Made by a program: the position numbers and the translations under genes | Notes under the pieces: model-generated | Told to the model about the DNA's origin: nothing | The model's database searches: none | The model's input: the letters and a program-made list of their open reading frames with translations, nothing else | DNA from: Litorimonas sp963972195 | Lineage (GTDB): Bacteria; Pseudomonadota; Alphaproteobacteria; Caulobacterales; Maricaulaceae | Length of the DNA stretch: 64,000 nt | Direction: 5' to 3' | Assembly (NCBI GenBank): GCA_963972195.1 | Contig: CAXATH010000004.1 | Coordinates: forward strand, 62,001-126,000 | Shown here: positions 1-8,748 of the stretch, piece by piece | Layout: each line of letters begins with the position of its first letter | How positions within the stretch are numbered: position 1 is the first letter of the stretch

Positions 1-2424
1 TTTTACCTGACGACGAAGCGCGTGGAAGTAGTTGGCCGGGGTGGAGATATTTGTCACTTGCATATTATCTTCGGCGCACATTTGAAGGTATCGCTCCAAA
101 CGCGCGGAACTGTGCTCCGGCCCTTGCCCTTCATAGCCATGCGGCAAGAGCATGACGAGGCCCGACATGCGAAGCCATTTTTGTTCGGCAGAGGAAATAA
201 ACTGATCCACCATAACTTGGGCGCCATTGGCGAAGTCACCGAACTGAGCCTCCCAAATCGTCAGCGCTTTGGGCGCCGCCGTTGAGAAACCATACTCAAA
301 GCCAAGAACCGCTTCTTCAGACAGATGCGAGTTGAGCACCTGATAATATTCCTGATCATCGGACAAATTATTGAGCGGCGTATATTTATGCCCGTCAGAT
401 TGATCGATGAAATGTGACTGGCGCTGTGAAAATGTTCCGCGTTCAGAGTCCTGACCGGACAAGCGAACCGGATGGCCCTCAAGAATGAGCGTGCCAATCG
501 CGAGGTGTTCCGCAAGGCCCCAATCGATATTTTCGCCGGTTTCAATTTTTTCGGCGCGGGCTTTGATAATTCGTTTCAGCGTTTTATGAATATTGACGCT
601 ATTCGGAATAGTGGTGATTTTCTTGCCGATGTCCTTGAGAGTCTCCAGAGGCACATCCGTATCGCCGCGGCGCTTTCCGTCCTTTTTCGTCGGAAGGCTC
701 AGCCCCTGCCAGACGCCTTGCAGCCAATCAGGCTGCTTGGTTTCGTAGGTCTTAGCTTTTTCAAATTCTTCGTCGAGAAAGCCGTAGAAATCCTCAACCC
801 GCTTTTCGTGATCTTCTTTGGTGAGATCCCCTTGCTCTATCAGCCGCCCGGCATAAATCTCCCGCGTGGTCGGACAGTCCGCGATGGCCTTATACATAAG
901 AGGTTGGGTAAAGGAGGGATCATCACCTTCATTATGGCCATAACGGCGGTAACAGGTAATATCCAGAACCACGTCCTTGCCGAATTTCTGGCGATATTCC
1001 GTGGCGATACGCGCGGCGTAAACCACGGCTTCAGGGTCGTCTCCATTGACATGGAATACCGGCGCCTCGACCATAAAGGCCACGTCCGAGCAATATTGTC
1101 CGGAGCGGTATTCATCCGGCGTTGTTGTGAAACCGATTTGGTTGTTAACGATAACGTGTATGGTCCCGCCCGTTCTATAGCCCGTGAGCTGGGACATCTG
1201 GAAGGTTTCCATAACAACGCCCTGACCGGCAAAGGCCGAGTCGCCATGCAGGATGACCGCCATGACTTCTTCGGGTTTGTGGGAACGGTAGGTGCCGGAC
1301 GCCATTTGCTGCTTGGCGCGCGTTTTCCCAATGACGATAGGCGCCACGACTTCCAAATGAGACGGATTCGGAGCGAGCGAGAGATGAACAGAGTTTCCAT
1401 CAAATTCGCGGTCGTCCGAGACGCCCAAATGATATTTCACATCACCGGAGCCAAAGTCTTCGCCGCCGGCCGCAACGCCGCCCAGAAATTCATAAAAAAT
1501 CGCGGAATAGGGTTTTTGCATGACGGACGCCATGACGTTGAGACGCCCCCGATGCGGCATACCAAAGTTGATGTCTTTGAGGCCAAGTTGACCACCCCGT
1601 TTGATAATTTGCTCCAGCGCGGGGAGAAGGCTTTCGGCGCCGTCCAGACCAAACCGTTTGGTGCCAGGATAGCGTTTGTGCAGGAGCTGTTCAAAGGCTT
1701 CGCCCTCAATCAGTTTCTGTAAAATCGCCAGACGACCCTCTTTGGAAAAACTAATTTCTTTTTCAGGGCCCTCGAGGCGTTCTTGAATCCAGGCTTTTTC
1801 GTCCGGATTAGACACATGGGTAAATTGAACGCCGAGAGTTGAACAATAGGTACGTTTGACGACATCAATGATTTCGTTAACGGTCGCGTACTCCAGCCCC
1901 AAAACGCCGTCAATAAAGACCTCTCTGTCCCTATCTGATTCCTCAAACCCGTAAGTTGCAGGGTCGAGCTCGGGGTGGTCGCCCGGCTCGGCAAGACCCA
2001 AGGGGTCAAGATTGGCAATACAATGTCCGCGAACGCGATAAGCCCGAATCAGCATAAGCGCGCCGATGGAATCTTTGGCCGCCTGCTGAACTTCGTCCTT
2101 GCTGAGATTTGGATTGGCGTGAGCTACCGCTTTTTCGGCGGCTTTGGGGTCCGCGCCCCAATCCCCGGTCAGAGCCGATGTCAGCTCGCCATTTTCCGCA
2201 ACCGGCCAGTTCTTTTGTTTCCAGGCCGGGCCTTCCGCGACGTGGCGGGCGTTCTCGCTCTCTTCGCCCAAATCGGCAAAGTAAGCGCGCCAACTCGGAT
2301 CGACGCTTTTCGGGTCACGTGTATATTGGGCTTGTATCTGTTCCAGATAGGCGGCGTTTCCGCCGTCTAGGAAAAGGGTGTCCAGGAACTCCTGGTTTTG
2401 CTCGGAACGGCTCTTGTCCGCCAT
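1..2424 (-). CDS. sucA: 2-oxoglutarate dehydrogenase E1 component, 3' end cut by window
   Basis: This is the thiamine-diphosphate-dependent E1 subunit that decarboxylates 2-oxoglutarate in the TCA cycle and passes the succinyl group to E2. The frame is open from the ATG at 2424 to the window edge, giving 808 codons; the family is usually a little over 900 residues, so the C-terminal part lies outside. Visible marks are the N-terminal E1o start (MADKSRSEQNQEFLDTLFLD), the HRGRLNVM motif and the ThDP site GDSAFAGQG followed by NNQIGF. An AGAGG sits just upstream of the ATG. It follows sucD on the same strand after 69 bases, so it is likely cotranscribed with sucC and sucD. Long open frames on the opposite strand are shadows. 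Confidence 0.96.
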   Translation of the reverse strand, partial: MADKSRSEQNQEFLDTLFLDGGNAAYLEQIQAQYTRDPKSVDPSWRAYFADLGEESENARHVAEGPAWKQKNWPVAENGELTSALTGDWGADPKAAEKAVAHANPNLSKDEVQQAAKDSIGALMLIRAYRVRGHCIANLDPLGLAEPGDHPELDPATYGFEESDRDREVFIDGVLGLEYATVNEIIDVVKRTYCSTLGVQFTHVSNPDEKAWIQERLEGPEKEISFSKEGRLAILQKLIEGEAFEQLLHKRYPGTKRFGLDGAESLLPALEQIIKRGGQLGLKDINFGMPHRGRLNVMASVMQKPYSAIFYEFLGGVAAGGEDFGSGDVKYHLGVSDDREFDGNSVHLSLAPNPSHLEVVAPIVIGKTRAKQQMASGTYRSHKPEEVMAVILHGDSAFAGQGVVMETFQMSQLTGYRTGGTIHVIVNNQIGFTTTPDEYRSGQYCSDVAFMVEAPVFHVNGDDPEAVVYAARIATEYRQKFGKDVVLDITCYRRYGHNEGDDPSFTQPLMYKAIADCPTTREIYAGRLIEQGDLTKEDHEKRVEDFYGFLDEEFEKAKTYETKQPDWLQGVWQGLSLPTKKDGKRRGDTDVPLETLKDIGKKITTIPNSVNIHKTLKRIIKARAEKIETGENIDWGLAEHLAIGTLILEGHPVRLSGQDSERGTFSQRQSHFIDQSDGHKYTPLNNLSDDQEYYQVLNSHLSEEAVLGFEYGFSTAAPKALTIWEAQFGDFANGAQVMVDQFISSAEQKWLRMSGLVMLLPHGYEGQGPEHSSARLERYLQMCAEDNMQVTNISTPANYFHALRRQVK

Positions 2425-2493
2425 AGGTCGACCTCTGGGTCAGGTTAAAAGGCTCAAATGAGTTACGTCTGAGCCTTACATAAGTATCCGTAA

Positions 2494-3378
2494 CTAACTG
2501 TTTAAGACGTCCATCATGGTTTCACCCAGTCTGGCCGGAGAGTCAGAGACGCGAATGCCGGCCTTTTCCATGGCCGCAATCTTGTCATCCGCGCCGCCTT
2601 TGCCGCCGGAGACAATCGCGCCGGCGTGACCCATGGTCCGTCCGGGAGGCGCTGTACGACCCGCAATAAAACCAACCATCGGCTTCTTGATGCCTTTTTT
2701 AGCCATATGCGCGATATATTCCGCGGCTTCTTCTTCGGCAGAGCCGCCGATTTCGCCGATCATGATGATTTGCTTGGTTTCGTCATCGTTCAAAAACAGT
2801 TCCAAACAATCGATGAAGTTCGTCCCGTTGATCGGGTCGCCGCCGATACCGATCGCCGTCGTCTGGCCAAGGCCGACCTGAGTGGTCTGGAACACAGCTT
2901 CGTAAGTCAGCGTGCCGGAACGAGACACCACACCGCATGTGCCTTTTTTGAAGATCTTGCCGGGCATAATCCCGATTTTGCACTCATTCGGGGTAAGAAC
3001 GCCGGGGCAGTTCGGGCCGATGAGGCGGGATTTGGAACCTTGAAGCGCGCGCTTGACCGGGATCATGTCAGAGACAGGAATGCCTTCAGTAATCGCAATG
3101 ATAAGCTCCATTTCGGCGTCAATTGCCTCGAGGATGGAGTCCGCTGCGAAGGGCGGCGGCACGTAAATCACAGAGGCGGTCGCGCCGGTAGAGTGTTTGG
3201 CTTCGGCCACTGTGTCAAAGTTCGGCAGATCCAGATGGGTCGTGCCGCCCTTACCGGGGGTCACGCCGCCCACCATTTTTGTGCCATAGGCAATGGCCTG
3301 CTCCGTATGGAACGTGCCGGTTTTACCGGTCATGCCCTGCGTAATGACTTTGGTGTCTTTGTTAATTAATACTGACAT
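2494..3378 (-). CDS. sucD: Succinyl-CoA synthetase (ADP-forming) subunit alpha
   Basis: Alpha subunit of succinyl-CoA synthetase, which makes succinate, CoA and ATP/GTP from succinyl-CoA in the TCA cycle. At 294 aa it has the normal family length. The CoA-binding Rossmann part is N-terminal (GMTGKTGTFH, then GPNCPGVLTP). The C-terminal half carries IGEIGGSAEEEAA and the phosphohistidine segment GHAGAIVSGG. Its partner sucC lies upstream on the same strand, but the two are unusually separated by a small lipoprotein gene (3399-3686). sucA follows 69 bases downstream. Confidence 0.98.
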   Translation of the reverse strand: MSVLINKDTKVITQGMTGKTGTFHTEQAIAYGTKMVGGVTPGKGGTTHLDLPNFDTVAEAKHSTGATASVIYVPPPFAADSILEAIDAEMELIIAITEGIPVSDMIPVKRALQGSKSRLIGPNCPGVLTPNECKIGIMPGKIFKKGTCGVVSRSGTLTYEAVFQTTQVGLGQTTAIGIGGDPINGTNFIDCLELFLNDDETKQIIMIGEIGGSAEEEAAEYIAHMAKKGIKKPMVGFIAGRTAPPGRTMGHAGAIVSGGKGGADDKIAAMEKAGIRVSDSPARLGETMMDVLNS

Positions 3379-3398
3379 TTATTTTCTCTATCCGAACT

Positions 3399-3686
3399 TT
3401 ATTGGATTACCGTAGTTTCTGATTTAGTGAGCGAAATCACTTTCCCGCCGCTTGTTTTGCAAATAACACCTGGAGTGGTAGCTGTTTGGTTGAATGTAAA
3501 AGTTGTTCCTTTTCCACCAGTGCCCGCATAACTACTCCAACCTGACGGGGCGTTAGTAACATCAACACCAAGCTTTTCTTGTATTTCTGAAATACAGGCT
3601 GACTTAGACTCTTTAACGCCCTCCATGCTACAAGCAGACATTGCACAAGCAGACAAAATCAAGAGCGGAATTTTAACTTGTCCCAT
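3399..3686 (-). CDS. Small predicted lipoprotein inserted between sucC and sucD
   Basis: A 95-aa protein I do not recognise. It opens with a short hydrophobic export signal ending in LSAC (Cys14; a second Cys19 follows), which resembles a lipobox, so it is probably lipid-anchored in the envelope. The mature part is Ser/Thr/Gly-rich with two further cysteines (near 30 and 76), possibly one disulfide. The ATG starts two bases after the sucC stop. Its AAGGG ribosome binding site lies in the last sucC codons, and its stop is 20 bases before sucD, so it is translated within the suc transcript. Its codons look more AT-rich than its neighbours, suggesting later acquisition. No functional link to succinyl-CoA synthetase can be read from the sequence. 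Confidence 0.72.
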   Translation of the reverse strand: MGQVKIPLLILSACAMSACSMEGVKESKSACISEIQEKLGVDVTNAPSGWSSYAGTGGKGTTFTFNQTATTPGVICKTSGGKVISLTKSETTVIQ

Positions 3687-3688
3687 CT

Positions 3689-4882
3689 TTAACCCTTAAC
3701 CGCTTTCACAATCTTCTGCGCCGCATCGTCGAGGTCATCGGCGGCGATCACGTTCAGGCCGCTTTCATTGATAATTTTCTTACCGGCTTCGACATTCGTG
3801 CCTTCGAGGCGGACAACGAGCGGGACTTCGAGGCCGACTTCCTTGACCGCGTCAACTGTGCCTTGGGCGATGACGTCGCATTTCATAATGCCGCCAAAGA
3901 TGTTGATGAGGATGCCTTCGACTTTATCGTCAGAGGTCAGGATTTTGAACGCGGCCACAATATTTTCTTTTGTCGCGCCGCCGCCTACATCAAGGAAGTT
4001 GGCCGGCTCTGCGCCGTAAAGCTTGATGATGTCCATAGTGGACATGGCCAGACCCGCGCCATTGACCATACAGCCGATATTGCCATCAAGAGCCACATAG
4101 GACAGATCAAATTTCTTGGCCTGAGTTTCTTTTTCATCCTCTTCGGTAATATCGCGAAGTTCCTGAATATCAGGGTGGCGGAAGAGCGCGTTTTCATCAA
4201 AGCTGATTTTTGCGTCGAGGCAATGCAGGCGGCCATCTTCGGTCACGATGAGCGGGTTAATCTCGAGCATGCTCATATCTTTGGCGAGGAAGCCCTCATA
4301 GAGCGTCTTGCCGAGCTTGCCGGCTTGTTTCGCGAGATCGCCGGAAAGGTTGAACGCTTTAGCCAGAGTCCGCCCATGATGCGGCATGAAGCCTGTCGCC
4401 GGGTCAATGTCGAAATTGATAACTTTTTCGGGCGTGTCATGCGCAACCGCCTCAATGTCCATGCCGCCTTCGGTGGAGACGATGAAAGAGACGCGAGAGG
4501 TTTCGCGGTTTATGATGATGGAGAGGTAAAGCTCTGTTTCAATGTCGGAGCCGTCTTCGATATAAAGGCGGTTGACCTGCTTGCCGTCTTCGTCTGTCTG
4601 CGCGGTCACGAGATATTCGCCGAGCATTTCTTCTGCGTTTTTGACAACTTCATCGACAGAGAAAGCGAGACGTACGCCGCCTTTGGCGTCTTTCGGGGCG
4701 CCGATAAAGGTGCCTTTACCGCGTCCGCCAGCGTGGATCTGGGATTTGACCACCCAAAGCGGGCCGCCAAGGGCCTCTGCCGCCTGTTTGGCCTCTTCCG
4801 GTTTGAAAATGGCAATGCCTTTGGAAACCGGCGCGCCAATCTCCTTGAGGACAGCTTTGCCCTGATATTCGTGAATGTTCAT
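3689..4882 (-). CDS. sucC: Succinyl-CoA synthetase (ADP-forming) subunit beta
   Basis: Beta subunit of succinyl-CoA synthetase, carrying the ATP-grasp nucleotide site and pairing with SucD. The protein is 397 aa, the usual length, and starts MNIHEYQGKAVLKEIGAPVS. It has the ATP-grasp segment VKSQIHAGGRGKG, the metal-binding LEINPLIVTEDG and the C-terminal ligase segment with NIFGGIMKCDVIA. It leads the sucC-lipoprotein-sucD-sucA run. In many alphaproteobacteria mdh sits directly upstream; here a carotenoid-oxygenase gene ends 173 bases upstream and mdh is about 5 kb away. Confidence 0.98.
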   Translation of the reverse strand: MNIHEYQGKAVLKEIGAPVSKGIAIFKPEEAKQAAEALGGPLWVVKSQIHAGGRGKGTFIGAPKDAKGGVRLAFSVDEVVKNAEEMLGEYLVTAQTDEDGKQVNRLYIEDGSDIETELYLSIIINRETSRVSFIVSTEGGMDIEAVAHDTPEKVINFDIDPATGFMPHHGRTLAKAFNLSGDLAKQAGKLGKTLYEGFLAKDMSMLEINPLIVTEDGRLHCLDAKISFDENALFRHPDIQELRDITEEDEKETQAKKFDLSYVALDGNIGCMVNGAGLAMSTMDIIKLYGAEPANFLDVGGGATKENIVAAFKILTSDDKVEGILINIFGGIMKCDVIAQGTVDAVKEVGLEVPLVVRLEGTNVEAGKKIINESGLNVIAADDLDDAAQKIVKAVKG

Positions 4883-5055
4883 GAAGTCGTGTCCGCTTTA
4901 GCTAGGGTTCCTGGACTTGGCCCCGTAAGAGGCCAAAAATCTCATACCGTATAGTCAGTGCAAACGCCCCCCGCAACCGTGGATTCTGCATAGCGGCGTT
5001 GATTTTTGTTGCCCCTGAGCGCGGATATACGCTTTCTTTTTCAGACAAGGCCGAT

Positions 5056-6537
5056 TCAGGCAGATTTCCAAGCGCCGTGAAAGCCGAGAGGTAAAGCGTA
5101 AGCCAGTTCAAATATAGCGGCCGGGCCATCGGATATACGGTCCGCGCGGAGAACGTTTAGCCGGGTCACCTTTGACTTGAAGTCCAGAGTGGTCCCGATG
5201 AGATAGCCGTCATCTTCTGACTTAGGGTTTGCGGACGGAATATAGAGATGTTCCTCGACCATACAGTCAGGGCCGTAATCGTAGGATTGCACCTCGTGAG
5301 TGTTAAGGTCGTGCCGTAAAATTGCGGTCTCGCCCGGGCGTCCGGCCACTGAATTCCCAACTGTATAGAGATAGCGCGCTGCCTTGCCGCCAAAAGCTGG
5401 ATTAAACTGCGGGAAGTCATGGCTAGCGAGGTTTTCGGTAACAGGCGCTATAGACGCTTTTCCGTCAGCCTTTAAAATCACTTCGGACAAAATAGTCGGG
5501 CCGTGCTCCGGCAGATCACCGCGCATCAGCGCCTTGGCGCTATGAGAGACAAATTCGTCTTCATCCGTTTTGCAAAGCGTAAAGCGGATATCGCCGGAAG
5601 CTTCCTGATAGGCATTTCCAAAATGAAACTGAAAACCCGGCGGAAGATCGTAGTCTTTCCGATTGTCGAGGTCATCCATATCCAAAACGACCACGCGTTG
5701 CGGCGCGCTTTCTTGATAATCAAACTGGCTGAGATAGTTGTGACCATTGCGGACGGCGCGGAAAGAATTGGCGACAAAGATGAGGTGCCGATCCGTGATG
5801 CAAAAGTCATGTATCATTCCGGGCGGCACGTCTTTGACGAGTTTGGCCTCAAGTAAATCCCCCTTCGGACTTAGTTTGTAAATGATGAGCGCCTTCATTC
5901 CTACGCTCTGGCCAAAATTCCAAATATTTCCTTTTTGGTCCACTTTCGGGTGAGCCGAAAAAGGCATTCCCTGCAACTCTTTGGTCCAGACTTTAGCCCC
6001 ATAAGTCTCCAAAGTTTCCGGATCCATGCGATAAGCGGATCCACCTTCCCACAACGCCCAGAGATCATCGCCCACGGGGAGCACGCTGGTATTCGCGGCA
6101 TTCGCACTGTCCGGCCCCGTCATTGGAAAGGGGTTTTTCACATCCGTGCCAAATCCCCCAATGGTGAAACGGCCCGCTTTTTCATTTTGTTTATAAAGCG
6201 CGGTCTCGACAGGGCGGCCAATATGAGAGACTTGGCCCTCGCCTATCCGAAAGGCCTGAACCATCCCGTCGCCGTCAAACCAATGCGTCATTCGAACGCC
6301 GCCGCGTTCGTGAATGGCCGGGCCGTTACGGTAAAAGGTTCCGGCCAAATCAGACGGCAACGCCCCGCTCACGAGCTTTACAGAGTCTGTTTCCAATTGA
6401 CGGCGGACAGGGTTTTGCCATCCAATATGCCAATCGGGCCTCTTTGCGGTTTGAGCAAAAGCAACCTTTGGCATTGCGGTCGTGGCGGTCAGAGCGCCAA
6501 AGGCCTGAAGTATATTGCGTCGATTCAACTGGGTCAT
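5056..6537 (-). CDS. Carotenoid cleavage oxygenase family protein, exported
   Basis: A 493-aa member of the RPE65/carotenoid oxygenase family, non-haem iron enzymes that cleave double bonds of carotenoids, apocarotenoids or stilbenes. The four iron-ligand histidines expected of the family are visible: His196 (SAHPKVD), His243 (MIHDFC), His305 (FQFHFGN) and His487 (GFHGAW). The N-terminus has a twin-arginine-like signal (NRRNILQ) and an AFA cleavage site near residue 28, implying Tat export to the periplasm. It follows the DUF2141 gene after 30 bases and is probably cotranscribed with it. The substrate cannot be told from sequence. No rhodopsin or carotenoid biosynthesis gene is nearby, so retinal production is not supported. 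Confidence 0.93.
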   Translation of the reverse strand: MTQLNRRNILQAFGALTATTAMPKVAFAQTAKRPDWHIGWQNPVRRQLETDSVKLVSGALPSDLAGTFYRNGPAIHERGGVRMTHWFDGDGMVQAFRIGEGQVSHIGRPVETALYKQNEKAGRFTIGGFGTDVKNPFPMTGPDSANAANTSVLPVGDDLWALWEGGSAYRMDPETLETYGAKVWTKELQGMPFSAHPKVDQKGNIWNFGQSVGMKALIIYKLSPKGDLLEAKLVKDVPPGMIHDFCITDRHLIFVANSFRAVRNGHNYLSQFDYQESAPQRVVVLDMDDLDNRKDYDLPPGFQFHFGNAYQEASGDIRFTLCKTDEDEFVSHSAKALMRGDLPEHGPTILSEVILKADGKASIAPVTENLASHDFPQFNPAFGGKAARYLYTVGNSVAGRPGETAILRHDLNTHEVQSYDYGPDCMVEEHLYIPSANPKSEDDGYLIGTTLDFKSKVTRLNVLRADRISDGPAAIFELAYALPLGFHGAWKSA

Positions 6538-6567
6538 AGCGTCCTCCGGGATTTGGGGTCGGTTGGA

Positions 6568-7062
6568 TTAAAAGGTGATGTTCTGGACGGCGCCGTCTGC
6601 GGTGACTTCAAACTTGGCTTTGGACCACGGCGCCGGACCCATCGTGCCAGCCGCGTTATTTGAGAAGGCATAGGGCTCTGTCGGAATGCCGAAGACATTT
6701 GTATTCATTTCTCCGTCACCATTGACGTCATGGAACATACGGATCGCGTAGGTGCCCACGGGCAGGTCTTTGAAAATCAGCTTCACGGTCTCGCCTGTGA
6801 CAGGTTCAGTGGCGCCGCGCAGAGGCTTCCCGCCATATCCAGCCTCGTCGCTCAGGGCGGCCATGACGTTGCCTTCCTGAACTTCAAACCCCGAGACGTT
6901 TACGGTTAACGTCGCGGCGCCGGACTTCATATCAGGCGCGGCGGGTTCTGCGGCAGAGGCGGCCATTGGCTTCGCTTTTGTTTCTGTAGTCGTACAGGCG
7001 CTTAGTGCCAAAGCGCCGAAAGCCGCCGTAAAAAGAAAAGAGGTATTGATAAGGTGTGTCAT
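6568..7062 (-). CDS. DUF2141 family lipoprotein
   Basis: A protein of about 164 aa with a lipobox (LSAC) after a hydrophobic signal and an Ala/Pro-rich linker, then a DUF2141 domain. The typical C-terminal block is present (VFGIPTEPYAFSNN, APWSKAKF), as is DVNGDGEMN. The function of the family is unknown. I chose the ATG at 7062 because it has an AAGGA ribosome binding site and starts the signal peptide correctly; a longer frame to 7119 would spoil the signal. It leads a two-gene unit with the carotenoid oxygenase, divergent from the LytTR regulator. The intergenic region carries repeated candidate regulator sites. Confidence 0.9.
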   Translation of the reverse strand: MTHLINTSFLFTAAFGALALSACTTTETKAKPMAASAAEPAAPDMKSGAATLTVNVSGFEVQEGNVMAALSDEAGYGGKPLRGATEPVTGETVKLIFKDLPVGTYAIRMFHDVNGDGEMNTNVFGIPTEPYAFSNNAAGTMGPAPWSKAKFEVTADGAVQNITF

Positions 7063-7287
7063 GTTCAGTCCTTGGAAGTTTTGCGCCGTGACGCGTTTGA
7101 GTATGAAGAGATAATGCACGGGGATTTCAGCGATGAAAGCCGGGATACGTAAACCGGCGCTTTGGCGTCGTGAATGGACGCGTTTTGTCGTTCACGGGCC
7201 GTGAATGGTCCGGTTTTACGCTTGAATAACAAGGCTATACCGTTCACGATACGTCAACGGATCCGATTTTTAAGAGAACGCCTTCCC
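7063..7287. promoter_or_regulatory. Divergent control region with four CGTGAA/TTCACG repeats
   Basis: Between the DUF2141 gene and the LytTR regulator lie two copies of CGTGAATGG (7169-7177 and 7200-7208, 31 bases apart) and two copies of CGTTCACG (7189-7196 and 7241-7248, 52 bases apart). The 7191-7205 part forms TTCACG-ggc-CGTGAA. Repeat spacing near whole helical turns is typical of regulator binding sites. ACCGTTCACGAT at 7239-7250 resembles LytTR-box patterns (ACCGTT core). Likely autoregulation by the LytTR protein and control of the DUF2141/oxygenase pair; inferred from position and symmetry only. Confidence 0.5.
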
Positions 7288-8007
7288 GTGAAGTTCCTAA
7301 TTAAACTCTTTTTGCCGATGATGGCGACCTCTCTGATTGCAGGGACTATTCTCGCCATATTGGGGCCGCTTGGAACCAGCCGGATGCCGCTTTCAGGGCG
7401 GCTGATCTATTGGGTCGGCCTGTGCCTGGCGGGCGGGTTCGGGGCCGGAATGGTCGACCTTGTCGCGGAACGGCTTAACCGAACTTTGAACTTCTGGCTG
7501 GGCGTGTTGAGTCAGTCTGCTGGCGCGACCCTTTGCGTGTCGGCTTTTATATTTCTCCTCTATCCCCCTTATAATTGGCAGAATGTCGTGATGACGATTT
7601 TATATGTCTGGATGATATCAATTATTCTCTGTTTTGTCGGCGCGCTGGTTCATAAACGCCGGGCAGAAGCGCAAATCCAGGAGCGGGCGGGCCGTCCTCC
7701 GTTGCTCGACCGCCTCCCTCCGAAACTTCGCCACGCCGAAATTTACGCCATCAGCGCGGAAGATCATTATGTCCGGGTTCATAGCTCGGCCGGAGACGAA
7801 ATGATTTTGATGCGTCTTTCAGATGCCGTGAAAGAAGCCGCGCCGCTTTTGGGGGTTCAAACGCATCGATCCTGGTGGGTGGCCGAGAAAGGAATTGAAA
7901 CTGTCAAAAAAGCGAATGGTAAAATCGAGCTTGTTTTGAAAAACGGCCTGACAGCCCCTGTCAGTCGTTCTGGCCGGGCGCAGGTCAGCGAGGCCGGCTG
8001 GATTTAA
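7288..8007 (+). CDS. Membrane-anchored LytTR-domain transcriptional regulator
   Basis: A DNA-binding regulator with four predicted transmembrane helices in the N-terminal half (starting near MMATSLIAGTIL and ending near LCFVGALVHK), followed by a LytTR domain of about 100 residues containing AISAEDHYVRVHS, THRSWWVA and LKNGLTAPVSR, all typical LytTR signatures. There is no receiver domain, so sensing probably occurs through the membrane part. The start is uncertain. The longest frame begins at 7174, inside the repeated operator-like sites and without a ribosome binding site. I prefer the GTG at 7288, which places nine residues before the first helix. It is divergent from the DUF2141/carotenoid oxygenase genes, its likely targets. 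It overlaps the convergent GNAT gene by four bases. Confidence 0.88.
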   Translation: MKFLIKLFLPMMATSLIAGTILAILGPLGTSRMPLSGRLIYWVGLCLAGGFGAGMVDLVAERLNRTLNFWLGVLSQSAGATLCVSAFIFLLYPPYNWQNVVMTILYVWMISIILCFVGALVHKRRAEAQIQERAGRPPLLDRLPPKLRHAEIYAISAEDHYVRVHSSAGDEMILMRLSDAVKEAAPLLGVQTHRSWWVAEKGIETVKKANGKIELVLKNGLTAPVSRSGRAQVSEAGWI

Positions 8008-8552
8008 ACCCCTTTTCGCGCCGCCCAATCTGCGCGGTTTTGCGCATAGACCCAGCACAGCTCTTCGGTGATGGCGGGAATGCCTTTCATGGAATAGTCG
8101 CGTTTAGAGCCCAAGGCCTCGGCAGTTTTCATACTCGCAATATTGCCGTCTTGAATCGTGTGAATGACGCGGTCCCAGCCCAAGGTTTCAAACGCGTAGT
8201 CAATACAGGCCGCCGCCGCCTCTTTGGCGAAGCCTTTGCGCCAGTGGTTTCGGTGGATGGTCCACCCGATTTCCGGCTCCGGCCATTCTTCGGGATACCA
8301 CGGACCGACACGCCCGACCCATTCCTTTGAGGATTTCTCAATCACCGAGAAAAAACTATACCCCCTTATCTGTTGGTGACCGATTGCCGTCGCCATACTG
8401 CGCCAGGCTTGCGCGCGGTTATATCCCGGCCCGCCGCCTATATAGGTCATGGTGGATTTGTCCGCGAAACAGTCCGCCCACGCTTCAAAATCTTTTTCGG
8501 GGTCCACAAGTCGGAGAAGGAGACGGTTCGTTTCGAGGGTCGTTTGGGTCAT
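8004..8552 (-). CDS. GNAT family N-acetyltransferase (RimJ/RimL type)
   Basis: A 182-aa acetyltransferase of the RimJ/RimL subgroup. It opens with TLETNRLLLRLVDPEKDFEAW, typical of that group, and has a motif-A-like segment HWRKGFAKEAAAACIDYAF for acetyl-CoA binding, then DGNIASMKTAEALG. The ATG at 8552 has GAGG six bases upstream, so I prefer it over the longer frame to 8621. It is convergent with the LytTR gene. The substrate (protein N-terminus or small molecule) cannot be predicted. Confidence 0.9.
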   Translation of the reverse strand: MTQTTLETNRLLLRLVDPEKDFEAWADCFADKSTMTYIGGGPGYNRAQAWRSMATAIGHQQIRGYSFFSVIEKSSKEWVGRVGPWYPEEWPEPEIGWTIHRNHWRKGFAKEAAAACIDYAFETLGWDRVIHTIQDGNIASMKTAEALGSKRDYSMKGIPAITEELCWVYAQNRADWAARKGV

Positions 8553-8748
8553 GACTGCCTCATGCAGGGAAATGTAAAATCTGGCAAGTTTCGCTTTTCG
8601 CACGCGCAAGCGTTCCGCCAAGACGCGCTCGGCGGAGAGCGGTATTTGGCGAGCCTCGGATGCGGGGCGGGGCGCGAACAGAGAAGAGCAGGATTTGTTT
8701 TTCTAAAAATATCGGCTCCTGCGCTGAAGGCGGAACCTCTCTCGGAAC

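Noticed and set aside
472..1722. 416-codon open frame on the plus strand
   Set aside because: It lies antisense to sucA, whose protein motifs are clear; no ribosome binding site or recognisable product.
2626..4954. Long plus-strand frames (247 and 363 codons) over sucD and sucC
   Set aside because: Shadow frames of the real minus-strand genes, caused by GC-biased codon use.
5056..6537. Retinal synthesis for a rhodopsin
   Set aside because: No rhodopsin or carotenoid biosynthesis gene in the window; the Tat signal implies a periplasmic role.
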